From UBA4782 sp034429195 (GTDB lineage: Bacteria > Chloroflexota > Anaerolineae > Anaerolineales > Anaerolineaceae): DNA of 64,000 nt. Of the stretch, positions 51,090-60,086 are shown one piece after another. The notes below the pieces were generated by a model, which saw only the letters and a list, made by a program, of their open reading frames with translations, was not told where the DNA came from and ran no database searches. The stretch lies in the NCBI GenBank assembly GCA_034429195.1, contig DAOUGQ010000019.1, forward strand, positions 62,001-126,000, in the 5' to 3' direction. Position 1 is the stretch's first letter; each line of letters starts with the position of its first letter. Position numbers and translations under genes: made by a program.

Positions 51090-54000
51090 ATGAAATGCTC
51101 ATTTCACCTATATGCATTTATGCCAGTGATCCTTATCACGATATTGCTTTTTTCCCTTTTTACTGCGCAGGTAGTATCTGCTGAAGGAGAAATCCCCGAA
51201 CTACCCGAACCTCCAGTTGGCGATGCTCAAACGAATCTTTCATCATCAAATGATGATCCTCAGAGGGCAGCTGCACTGCTAGCTGAAAATAATGCAGAGC
51301 TTGTAACTGAGAAAGAAGGGAAACCCCTCACATCTCAATACGCAATCAGCAGTCTCTGCAATTCTGATCCATGGTACCTTGGTGCTGCCTGCCCCGGAGG
51401 AAAATGCTTATATACAACAACAGATTATGGTGTAAATGCATTGAAAGTTGCGTTAGAAAACTGGTCCTCCAACAAAGGGTATGGCTATCTCTTTATAGAA
51501 TCATACGGATCACCTTATACACTGAATCATTATCAAATAGATGCTGCTACTGGTTATGCAAGTTTGAAAGGCTTGAAATGGGATGAAGCAGGAATCAACA
51601 AGCCTCGCATTCAAGGCTCATTGGAGATTACGAATTTCACTTCCGGGTTTGAAATCAATGGATTATACATTCATACCGATGCTTCTTATCCCATCTTGAG
51701 TTTTATGAACAATAAAGGTCTGGTCAAACTCAACAATGTTGAAATCAGCGACTCCTTTCGAAGCGGAATTGTTATTAATAATCACTCGGGTTCAGTCACT
51801 ATAAACCAGGTATATGTCCACGATAATAAATATAATGGTATCGAAATAAATAACTGTGGCAGCGGTATTTCCTGCTTGAATACCGGATATATTCAATTAT
51901 CTAACAGTACTATCTACTCAAATGGAACAAACGGTGTTGATTACAGCGGGCTAAAAATCATGACAGCAGGAGCTGTTACCGTTAACGGGTTAACAGTTGC
52001 GAATAATTATGGAAAAGCTGGGATCGAGATACAAGCAAAAAATTCTTTAACGGTAAAGAACAGCGCTATTGTCGATACGTTACTTGGTGGTCTTCCTCAG
52101 ATAAATAATGGTATTGGATTATATTTATTATCTGGTTCTACGGGTAACATTCTTTTCGAAAATGTACTTTTCAAGAACAACGAAGGATCTGGCACCTGGA
52201 TAGAAACTACAGGGAATATCACGCTGAAAAAGGTGCAGGGGTTTAATAACGGTTACTTCGGAGTTAATATTGGAAACGCTGATTTAATCATGAAAACTGC
52301 TGGCGGAAAAGCTGTCTCCATAAGTGATAGTATATTTTCTAACAATAACAATATGAACCTGATGGTATTAGCCAGCGGTGCGGTCACTCTTTCCAATGTG
52401 AATGTTCAGTATAGTGTAAATAAGTATGGAGCGCATTTAGATAACAGCCTGGCTTTAACACCTCAACCGATCATAATCACAGATTCTCAATTCAATTACA
52501 ACAAAGAACGCGGGCTCTCAATTTTCAGCAAAGGAGAGATAAAGCTGAACGGTATTCAAATCCATGACAACACTGGAATAAATGAGGCTTTTTATGCTAG
52601 TAATAGTGTCACTGGTGTATCCTCTGGTATTACCTTTCTCAATACACTGGGCTCAAATCAGGTATTTAATAATGCAGATGCCAAATTGGCAATAAGTCTT
52701 TCCACCAATGGAAACCTTCTAATAAACAGCCTGCAGGTCTTTAATAATGGAGGAGATGGATTAATCGCAGAGCATGTTGGCGGAACAATTACATGGAATG
52801 GAGGTGGAGCCTGGAATAATGGACAGCGTTTGATGCTTAATTATGGTGTCGGTGCAAAACTGGATAATTCTACCGCCAGCCTACCTAAAGCGGTTAACCT
52901 GCGCGATTTAAACTTCAGCAGAAATCTAACAGGAACATTGACCACCTCTTTTGATAAGGGTATTGGATTATATATCTCTTCTAAAGGTACGGTCACCATA
53001 ACAAATATTGCAGCTAATTTCAACGCTCTGGGAGGAGTAGTCATAGATGCAATGAGTGGTGCAGGGAATGTAAACATCCTTTTCACACAGCCTTCAGGGT
53101 ACAACTCATTTAGTAACAATAAAGGTACAGGGATAAAGATTGATTCAATCGGGAAAATCTTACTAAACCGTGTTCAAGCCAATGATAATAAAGGGGCTGG
53201 AGCCATCCTTAATGCATACGGAACGATAACAATCACAGGAACATCATCACAACCCAGTTTATTTAACGGAAATGAAGGATATTACGACAGCATTTATGGT
53301 TCTTTTGCAGGATTACAAATTGAGCACGCCAATGGCGTAGTAAAAATCACCAACCTCCAGGCAAACGAAAATCTAGGAAGTGGTGTCTATATTAATGCCA
53401 ACGGTCCAATTATTCTAGATGGTCAAAGAAATGAGTTCAACTTGAATTCCGAAGAAGGTGTTAGTATAGAACAACAATACGGCCTTTATATTGATCGTTC
53501 CAATGGTTCGGTACTGTTATTGAACATAGTGGCTGATAGTAATCACGGCGGAGGAGTGTATATCAGGAATCTGGAAGGTAGTGCAGGCGTAACCCTGAAC
53601 AGCACAATAGCTGGCTTCACCTCTCAAATCATCAATGGGCAGGGTGATTTTACTAATCGTTACGGATTATATATTGAATCTAGTGGAGCAATTTTGCTCA
53701 ATCGACTGAACATATCCGAAAATTCTAATCCTGCAGCATCTATCGTCAATACCTGGGCTTCCATTTCAAAACCAGTTACGGTAACGAACAGCAATTTTAA
53801 TCAAAACAATGGAAATGGGCTGCACATCATCAGCGCAGGAGCAATCGTACTGAACAAAGTAACTGCCAGTGATAACACGAATGGAGCTTATGGTGCATCT
53901 CTGTATAATGACACCATTAATCTTGGGCAAACGTACAGCCCTATTACCATTATTAACAGCAAGTTTAATAACAATGATGATGATGGTGTTGATGCACAAA

Positions 54001-54530
54001 CTCGGAAAGCTCTGACCATAACATCAGTAACAGCCAGTGGCAATGGTGAATACGGCTTATTCTTGAGAAATGACAGTGGTGATGGAAGTCCCGTGCTGGT
54101 GAATGGTTCAAACCATTTTCTTGCGAATGCCAGCGAAGGAATTTACATTCGAAGCACCGGGATCGTCACTGCATCGGGCATTGAGTCGGGCAGAAACAAT
54201 TCTGATGGTATTTACATTGAAACCGTAAAACAAGTAACGTTGAGTAATACCTGGGTTTACAATAATGCTTATGGCATTTATATTTCTTCAGCGCCCGTTT
54301 CTATAGTTAATATAACCAGCATGGCTAATACTGATTCTGGTTTATACATTGAGTATGTCCCCACAGGAGGGAAAGTAAAGCTCACCAACAGCAGCTTTAT
54401 CTATAATCCGAATAGCTATGGATTTGAGATCCATTTTGATTCAGGGTTGCCTACGGATTTTGTTATGAGCAATGTGAATTACTTTGGCAACAACCTTGGC
54501 AGCGACGCTTATTATTTAGTATCCTATTAA
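51090..54530 (+). CDS. Giant secreted parallel beta-helix protein, copy 2
   Basis: A 1146-residue exported protein, paralogous to the 24.6-kb gene. ATG 51090 is preferred because the GGAG site (51080-51083) lies inside a longer GTG-started frame. Signal peptide to about residue 31 (VILITILLFSLFTAQVVSA), acidic/Pro linker (EIPELPEPPVGD), then the shared Cys module (NSDPWYLGAACPGGKC, ALENWSSNKGYGYLFIES). About 30 beta-helix turns follow, e.g. NNGGDGLIAEHVGGTITWNG and NSDGIYIETVKQVTLSNTW. The C-terminus (MSNVNYFGNNLGSDAYY) matches copy 1. There is no anchor or sorting motif. It precedes the kinase-binding-protein gene on the same strand, so ligand capture or cell-surface function is plausible. 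Enzyme residues were not seen. Confidence 0.9.
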   Translation: MKCSFHLYAFMPVILITILLFSLFTAQVVSAEGEIPELPEPPVGDAQTNLSSSNDDPQRAAALLAENNAELVTEKEGKPLTSQYAISSLCNSDPWYLGAACPGGKCLYTTTDYGVNALKVALENWSSNKGYGYLFIESYGSPYTLNHYQIDAATGYASLKGLKWDEAGINKPRIQGSLEITNFTSGFEINGLYIHTDASYPILSFMNNKGLVKLNNVEISDSFRSGIVINNHSGSVTINQVYVHDNKYNGIEINNCGSGISCLNTGYIQLSNSTIYSNGTNGVDYSGLKIMTAGAVTVNGLTVANNYGKAGIEIQAKNSLTVKNSAIVDTLLGGLPQINNGIGLYLLSGSTGNILFENVLFKNNEGSGTWIETTGNITLKKVQGFNNGYFGVNIGNADLIMKTAGGKAVSISDSIFSNNNNMNLMVLASGAVTLSNVNVQYSVNKYGAHLDNSLALTPQPIIITDSQFNYNKERGLSIFSKGEIKLNGIQIHDNTGINEAFYASNSVTGVSSGITFLNTLGSNQVFNNADAKLAISLSTNGNLLINSLQVFNNGGDGLIAEHVGGTITWNGGGAWNNGQRLMLNYGVGAKLDNSTASLPKAVNLRDLNFSRNLTGTLTTSFDKGIGLYISSKGTVTITNIAANFNALGGVVIDAMSGAGNVNILFTQPSGYNSFSNNKGTGIKIDSIGKILLNRVQANDNKGAGAILNAYGTITITGTSSQPSLFNGNEGYYDSIYGSFAGLQIEHANGVVKITNLQANENLGSGVYINANGPIILDGQRNEFNLNSEEGVSIEQQYGLYIDRSNGSVLLLNIVADSNHGGGVYIRNLEGSAGVTLNSTIAGFTSQIINGQGDFTNRYGLYIESSGAILLNRLNISENSNPAASIVNTWASISKPVTVTNSNFNQNNGNGLHIISAGAIVLNKVTASDNTNGAYGASLYNDTINLGQTYSPITIINSKFNNNDDDGVDAQTRKALTITSVTASGNGEYGLFLRNDSGDGSPVLVNGSNHFLANASEGIYIRSTGIVTASGIESGRNNSDGIYIETVKQVTLSNTWVYNNAYGIYISSAPVSIVNITSMANTDSGLYIEYVPTGGKVKLTNSSFIYNPNSYGFEIHFDSGLPTDFVMSNVNYFGNNLGSDAYYLVSY

Positions 54531-54610
54531 GTAACTATCTGTGTGGTTTATAAAGCCATATCGAATTTAATAAAAAGATCGCATAGGAAGATATGCTATT
54601 GTATGCTCAG

Positions 54611-54640
54611 CATCCTCAGAGTTGATTAATTCTGAGGATG
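54611..54640 (+). terminator. Hairpin downstream of beta-helix gene 2
   Basis: CATCCTCAGA (54611-54620) and TCTGAGGATG (54631-54640), perfect 10-bp arms with a 10-base loop. No T tract follows, so termination may be factor-assisted or the hairpin may protect the 3' end. Confidence 0.45.
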
Positions 54641-54715
54641 ATTGATGTCCTTCTACGCAAAAATTATAGTTATAACTTCTATTATTCCTTCAGTTCTTCG
54701 CAAAAAAACATACTA

Positions 54716-54745
54716 TTGTTTTCCTGGAGTTAATAACTGTACAAT
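54716..54745 (+). promoter_or_regulatory. Promoter of the kinase-SBP gene
   Basis: TTGTTT (54716-54721), an 18-bp spacer and TACAAT (54740-54745). The start site would be near 54752, 25 bases before the TTG start codon at 54777. This supports the short N-terminus of the kinase. Confidence 0.55.
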
Positions 54746-54776
54746 ACTTTTAGCGGTATTTTTTAAGGAAGTAACC

Positions 54777-57700
54777 TTGCCTCTTCAACCAGGACAAATT
54801 CTTAATAATCGTTACCGCATCGCCAAGCAGATTGGAAAGGGCGGGTTTGGCGCTGTTTACCGCGCCTGGGATATGCGCATGAATGGCTCATGTGTTGTAA
54901 AAGAAAACCTCGACACCTCTCTTGAAGCCCGTAATCAGTTTGAACGTGAAGCCCAGATACTTTTTAAATTAAGACATCCTGGTTTGCCCGTGGTGTTTGA
55001 CTATTTCAGTGAACCCGACCAGGGGCTATATCTGGTCATGGATTTTGTGGAAGGGAAAAACCTGGAAGAGATCCAACAGGATTCAGGGGGTGCGATAAAT
55101 GAAGCTGACGCGGTCAATTGGATAAGCCAGGTGTGTGAGGCGCTGGAATACCTGCATGGATATAACCCACCTGTTATTCACCGCGATATCAAACCACAGA
55201 ATATCATCATCACACCGGCTGGCAAAGCCATGCTGGTAGATTTTGGGGTAGCCAAACTTTATCAAGCTCAACAAAAAACCACCATTGGAGCACGCGCTAT
55301 CACCCCCGGATACAGCCCTCCAGAGCAGTATCTACAGACAGGTACTGACGCACGCAGTGATATCTATTCATTAGGTGCCACTCTCTACACCTTGTTATCG
55401 GGGCAGGTACCCCCCGAAAGTGTGGCTCTCAGTCTGGGAGAATCGCTCCCATCGATTCGAGACATTAATGCTAAAGTCAATCCCGTGCTGGAAGCGGTGG
55501 TTAAAAAAGCGATGGCACCCCAGAAAAATGCACGGTACGCCACTGCGTCAGAAATGCGTTCTGCACTCCAGGTAAAAGCCATTTCGACTGGACCGGTCGT
55601 TCCTGTTTTTACCTCAATTCAACCACCAGCGGTGAAACAGCCGGCAATGCCTGCCGCTGTGCCATCAGTCATGCCTTCCACCTTGCATGTTGGCACTACG
55701 CAGGCGATTCCAGCAAAACCCCGTAAACCGACCAACTGGTTGACAATTGCCCTGGGCGGATTGGGTGGATTGATCATCATTGGAGTCATAACCGCTTTTC
55801 TCATCTTGCCCCGGTTGATCAAAAATACTGGCAGTATTGTCGTTAGCAGCACGAAAACCCCGAAACTAACTGAAACAGCATTAAGAACAGAGATCGCAGG
55901 CATTATGCCTACCACATTGCCAACCGAAACCGCAAAACCGCCTTCACAGTATGGCGGTTGGCTGGAAAAAATTGCTATCTCAGTAGTTTCGCCAGATTCT
56001 GCTGTTGCACAATTGCAAAGTAAAGAACTTGATCTTTATGCGGATAGTCTTGATTTTAATTATTTCGATTCTGTTAACGCTGCAGGATTGGAATACAAAA
56101 AATCTTATGGACTATATTATGATCTGACCTTCAATCCAATCGGCCCAGAATTTCCAGGCACTGGCAAGCTCAATCCATTCTCCTCCCCAAAGATCCGGGA
56201 AGCAATGAACTGGTTGATTGACCGTGATTACATCAACCAGCAGTTTTTTAGAGGAAAAGCTGTTCCTAAATATTTCCCACTTACAGTTGGTCTGCCTGAT
56301 TACAATAACAGTAAAGAAAAAGCGGATGAGCTGGAAGCTTATTACGCGTATGACTTAGGCAAAGCCAGTGAAGTGATCAGTTCCGAGATGGCATCTATGG
56401 GTGCAGTAAAATCCGGTGGAGTGTGGACCTATAAAGGAGAACCAGTCACTCTAATCTTCCTGATCCGTAATGATTCCGATGGCACTCGGAAGCTTATGGG
56501 TGATTATGTGGCTGACCAGCTTGAATCCATGGGGTTTTCCATAGATCGGCAATATAAGAAGAGAGACGAGGCTTCTCCAATTTGGCTCGGCAGCGATCCA
56601 TCGGAAGGCCTATGGAATATTTACACAGGATCCTGGGTTACGACCACAATAAATCATAATGAAGGTAGCATTTTCCAGCTGTTTTATTCACCAGATAGCT
56701 CTCAAGATGCACAGTTGTGGAAAGCATATACTCCGACTGAGGAATTTTCAACCCTGTGTGACCTGTTAGCTCAGAATGAATTTGGAAGCAATAATGAACG
56801 CCAGGCTGCTCTTGAACGTGCGCTTGAGTTATCTTTGCAAGATTCTGTACGTATCTGGTTAATGGAAAATCGCTATTATGTTCCTTACAACAAAGGGATT
56901 ATATTTGCATCTGACCTGGTTGGAGGTTTTCAAGGTTCCCAAATGTGGCCTTATACTTTACGCTTCACGAACCAGGTTGGCGGGCAAATGAATATCGGTA
57001 TGTCAGACCTGTTAATCGATCCCTGGAATCCCATTTCGGGTAGTGGCTGGTCTCAAGACCTGGCTCTCATGCGAGCCACTCAAAGTGGAGATGCTTTACT
57101 TGATCCCTATACAGGTCTCGCCTGGCCGCTGAGAATAGAAAAAGCAGAGGTTGTGGTCAAAGAAGGAACTTTGGTCAATCAGACTCTCGATTGGGTCAGT
57201 GTATCGACTGTTCCTGATATTGCTATCCCGGGTGATGCCTGGGTGGATTGGGATGCCGCTTCGCAGACCTTCATTACTGCGAATGCAAAATATCCCGGTG
57301 GGTTGATCGCCAACAAGAAGGTCATTGTTTATTATCCAGAAGATATGTTTAAAGAAGTGACCTGGCATGATGGCAGTCCATTATCACCTGCTGATTTTGT
57401 GATGCATCTGATCATGATGTTTGACCGGGGCAAACCGGAAAGTGCCATTTATGATGAATACAACACTTCGGTTTATGATTCTTTCAAGTTGGATTTCAAA
57501 GCAATCCGAATAATCTCAACGGATCCACTGGTCATCGAGTTTTACAGCGATAGAGTGGCTTTGGATGCTGAATTGAACATTCCTGTTCTTTTCCCTACAT
57601 ATACTTCAGGCGAAGCTCCATGGCATGTTCTTGCATTAAGTAACCTTGCAGAAGCAAATGGTGAATTGGCATATTCTCTTGAAAAGGCAGATGCGCTGGG

Positions 57701-58001
57701 CATAGAATGGACGAATTTTGTGGGTGGCGCGAGCCTCAATATTTTAAAGCAAAAAATTGGCGAAGCAGCAGCTGAAAATTATATCCCCTATGCACCTACT
57801 CTCAACAAGTACATCTCTACAGAAGAGGTGACTCAGCGATATAAAAACCTGACTAACTGGTTTGACGATCATAATCATTTCTGGTTAGGTACAGGACCAT
57901 ATTATCTGGAAAAAAGTGACGTAAATGGGAAGCAGCTCTGGCTGGAACGTTACACAAATTCATCTGACGACCTGGAACTTTGGACAGAATTTTCCAAATA
58001 A
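54777..58001 (+). CDS. Transmembrane Ser/Thr kinase with circularly permuted solute-binding domain
   Basis: A 1074-residue receptor kinase. The TTG start has AAGGAAG upstream and gives the usual N-terminus PLQPGQILNNRYRI. Kinase domain 10-265: G-loop IGKGGFGAVY (19), K42 in CVVKENL, HRD at 135-137 in VIHRDIKPQN, DFG at 155, PGYSPPEQY. A Pro-rich linker and one membrane helix follow (about 320-342, TIALGGLGGLIIIGVITAFL). The external part (390-1074) is a peptide/oligopeptide-binding (SBP_bac_5) fold in swapped order. First comes the normally C-terminal half (SVVSPDSAVAQLQSKELDLY, SSPKIREAMNWLIDRDYIN), then the normally N-terminal half (MSDLLIDPWNPISGSG, VTWHDGSPLSPADFV at 863, GTGPYYLEKSD near the end). 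No ABC permease is nearby; ligand-controlled phosphorylation is inferred. Confidence 0.92.
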   Translation: MPLQPGQILNNRYRIAKQIGKGGFGAVYRAWDMRMNGSCVVKENLDTSLEARNQFEREAQILFKLRHPGLPVVFDYFSEPDQGLYLVMDFVEGKNLEEIQQDSGGAINEADAVNWISQVCEALEYLHGYNPPVIHRDIKPQNIIITPAGKAMLVDFGVAKLYQAQQKTTIGARAITPGYSPPEQYLQTGTDARSDIYSLGATLYTLLSGQVPPESVALSLGESLPSIRDINAKVNPVLEAVVKKAMAPQKNARYATASEMRSALQVKAISTGPVVPVFTSIQPPAVKQPAMPAAVPSVMPSTLHVGTTQAIPAKPRKPTNWLTIALGGLGGLIIIGVITAFLILPRLIKNTGSIVVSSTKTPKLTETALRTEIAGIMPTTLPTETAKPPSQYGGWLEKIAISVVSPDSAVAQLQSKELDLYADSLDFNYFDSVNAAGLEYKKSYGLYYDLTFNPIGPEFPGTGKLNPFSSPKIREAMNWLIDRDYINQQFFRGKAVPKYFPLTVGLPDYNNSKEKADELEAYYAYDLGKASEVISSEMASMGAVKSGGVWTYKGEPVTLIFLIRNDSDGTRKLMGDYVADQLESMGFSIDRQYKKRDEASPIWLGSDPSEGLWNIYTGSWVTTTINHNEGSIFQLFYSPDSSQDAQLWKAYTPTEEFSTLCDLLAQNEFGSNNERQAALERALELSLQDSVRIWLMENRYYVPYNKGIIFASDLVGGFQGSQMWPYTLRFTNQVGGQMNIGMSDLLIDPWNPISGSGWSQDLALMRATQSGDALLDPYTGLAWPLRIEKAEVVVKEGTLVNQTLDWVSVSTVPDIAIPGDAWVDWDAASQTFITANAKYPGGLIANKKVIVYYPEDMFKEVTWHDGSPLSPADFVMHLIMMFDRGKPESAIYDEYNTSVYDSFKLDFKAIRIISTDPLVIEFYSDRVALDAELNIPVLFPTYTSGEAPWHVLALSNLAEANGELAYSLEKADALGIEWTNFVGGASLNILKQKIGEAAAENYIPYAPTLNKYISTEEVTQRYKNLTNWFDDHNHFWLGTGPYYLEKSDVNGKQLWLERYTNSSDDLELWTEFSK

Positions 58002-58138
58002 TCAGATTGCTATTATGCATTCTCCATGATATTCCATTGCTGCTCTCGATGGAAAGATCATAGTGCTTTTTCCCAAAAGGTAAAATAAAGTTCGTTTGGG
58101 TATAATACGCATTAATCCTTTGATCTTCTCATAGAATC

Positions 58139-59008
58139 ATGTCAACACCTGAAAAAAGCCCCGATCCCTCACAAGTCGCCAGGCAGAGGCATGCCCGGCA
58201 GATGATTTTTATCGTACTGTTCATTCTTGCCATGCTGACATTATCATGGGTCATCTGGCAATCGGCTGGCAAACCTGATGGTAAAAAGGGGATCTCAACA
58301 ACAGGTGGTACACAAATAAATTCCTCAAAGACTCCCCTCCCTTCGAAGATCAAAGAAATACCTGTTTTTACTCTCACAGCTACACAGAATATCCTTCCCA
58401 CCTCTGCTGATACCATTATTGTGCCTAACCGCCCCTGGAAGCCAGTTTCATCATCTTATTTTCGTTCTACAGCCGACCTCCAAAATGAATGGCGGAACCT
58501 GACTGCATTGGGTTTCGTTTATGATTTAGAACCTTACCAAAATCTGCCGGCATTGCATCTATCCTTTATTGACCCAATCTGGGTAAAAATCCTGGATCAA
58601 GACGGAAATAGGATAGATGAATTGCAAGATATGCAGTTGGAAGCCAACCTGGCTTTCGAAAAGAACCAGGGACAAATTACTCTTGCAGTACGATATAACG
58701 ATGAAAATAATTACTACGGTCTGATGTTAAACCAGAAACGATGGTCGCTCGTCAAAATAGTGAATGGCATATCTACTGAACTGGCGAGTGGAGAAACCAC
58801 CCATACCCTTGCGAATGGAGGTTGGGGTTGGTACAGAATCGGTTGTATTCAAAACCAGCTCTTTGTTTGGGATGAAAATAATGAAATTGCAGCTATTTCC
58901 GATACCTCTCTCTCCCTTGGGAGAGCTGCGATTGGTTTTCTTCCTGATGCGAAAAGTGGTAAAGTATACTTATATTATTACCGATTAATGGCGCGCAGTT
59001 CTGATTGA
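58139..59008 (+). CDS. Membrane-anchored protein with concanavalin-like domain
   Basis: 289 residues. A short cytosolic N-terminus (STPEKSPDPSQVARQRHARQ) leads to one membrane helix (MIFIVLFILAMLTLSWVIW, about 21-40), a Ser/Thr-rich stalk, and an outer beta-sandwich (about 130-285: EANLAFEKNQGQITLAVRYN, YYGLMLNQKRWSLVKIVNG, GGWGWYRIGCIQNQLFVW). The pattern resembles LamG/concanavalin-type sugar-binding domains. It lies between the kinase receptor and a WD40 lipoprotein. Its His/Arg-rich inner tail might contact or be a substrate of the kinase (speculation). TATAAT at 58101 may be its -10. Confidence 0.75.
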   Translation: MSTPEKSPDPSQVARQRHARQMIFIVLFILAMLTLSWVIWQSAGKPDGKKGISTTGGTQINSSKTPLPSKIKEIPVFTLTATQNILPTSADTIIVPNRPWKPVSSSYFRSTADLQNEWRNLTALGFVYDLEPYQNLPALHLSFIDPIWVKILDQDGNRIDELQDMQLEANLAFEKNQGQITLAVRYNDENNYYGLMLNQKRWSLVKIVNGISTELASGETTHTLANGGWGWYRIGCIQNQLFVWDENNEIAAISDTSLSLGRAAIGFLPDAKSGKVYLYYYRLMARSSD

Positions 59009-59018
59009 GGAGGTAAGA

Positions 59019-60083
59019 ATGAAGCAGTGGCGATTAATCCTGGTGGGGGTCATCCTGATTATTCTGGTTTCGGGCTGCAAACCAGCCAATGGAGATAAAA
59101 AACAGGTCGAAACGGAATCTCCTGCAACTGAAGTAAGTGCACCCGTAGAATCTCCGACACCTTTACCGGCTGTGATCAGTGTTTCCAATGCAGGGTACCT
59201 GCGCACCGTTTCGCAGGTGCAATTCGCCAATCCCTATCACCTGGAATGGAGTGCAGATGGCTCACGATTTGCTGTGGCTTCCAGTGAGGGATTTCAAATA
59301 TTCGACGCGAAAAGCCTGAAAGTCCTCAATAATATTCAGATCCAATCGTATGAGCTGCTCGATTTTTCACTGGCAGCCAACCTTTTTGCCATAACAGATC
59401 AACACCAGACAATTGATTTATTGGATATTACAACCGGTACCAAAGTTCTTTCGATCAAACCTACAGATATTTTCCCTATGGCAGAGTTTTCACCTGATGG
59501 AAAAACCTTGCTCACTACTTCAGATGAGCGTTTTAGGGCTGATCTGTGGGATGTACAGACAGGTAATTTCCTCACCAGTTATACCGGCTTCGAAACCGCA
59601 GCTCCCGTTTATTCTGTTCATTTCGCAGCTGGTGGATCAAAGCTGGTATTTATAGCCCGTGGTACTGTACAGGTGATCGATACTGCAAGTGGCGCTCTGG
59701 CAGCCCGTCTGGAACATGAAGATTTTGTCCAGGGATGGGCGCTGAGCCCTGACACCAGGACAATGGCAACCGCGTCTGGTGCGACAATTGGAAATGATTT
59801 TCTCCCCGTTATTAAATTGTGGGATCCCGAGAATATACTGCCACCTTCAATCTTACTTAGCGGTGACATGGTTTCATTAGCATTAACATATGCACCTGAT
59901 GGTAGCCTGTTGGCTTCTACCAATGGAAAAACTCTTACCCTCTGGGATGTTGCTCAACAACACAGATTGGGAGACTGGTCTGCACATTCAGACATCCTGA
60001 CTGCTCTTGCTTTCTCTCCCGACGGTACGCGTTTGCTTTCCGCATCTGCAGATGGTACGGTATTTATTTGGATGGTACAATAA
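59019..60083 (+). CDS. WD40-repeat lipoprotein
   Basis: 354 residues. Signal peptide with lipobox VSGC (C20), acidic Ser/Pro linker to about 55, then a seven-bladed WD40-type propeller. Repeats are visible: LEWSADGSRFAVASSEGFQI, AEFSPDGKTLLTTSDERFRA, GWALSPDTRTMATASGATIG, LTYAPDGSLLASTNGKTLTL and LAFSPDGTRLLSASADGTVF. It is an extracytoplasmic scaffold or sensor. ATG follows GAGGAGG, 10 bp after the previous gene. The histidine kinase starts 3 bp after its stop, so the three genes form one operon. It may pass an external signal to that kinase (inference). Confidence 0.9.
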   Translation: MKQWRLILVGVILIILVSGCKPANGDKKQVETESPATEVSAPVESPTPLPAVISVSNAGYLRTVSQVQFANPYHLEWSADGSRFAVASSEGFQIFDAKSLKVLNNIQIQSYELLDFSLAANLFAITDQHQTIDLLDITTGTKVLSIKPTDIFPMAEFSPDGKTLLTTSDERFRADLWDVQTGNFLTSYTGFETAAPVYSVHFAAGGSKLVFIARGTVQVIDTASGALAARLEHEDFVQGWALSPDTRTMATASGATIGNDFLPVIKLWDPENILPPSILLSGDMVSLALTYAPDGSLLASTNGKTLTLWDVAQQHRLGDWSAHSDILTALAFSPDGTRLLSASADGTVFIWMVQ

Positions 60084-60086
60084 ATA

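Noticed and set aside
24600..54530. The two beta-helix genes as recombining borders of an integrated element
   Set aside because: They are diverged paralogues, not direct or inverted identical repeats, and the genes between them (rubrerythrin, DNA glycosylase, acyl-CoA synthetase) are ordinary chromosomal genes.
54642..54776. Longer N-terminus of the receptor kinase (start at 54642 or 54645)
   Set aside because: It would add 45 residues unlike any kinase N-terminus and run through the promoter at 54716-54745; the TTG at 54777 has its own ribosome site.
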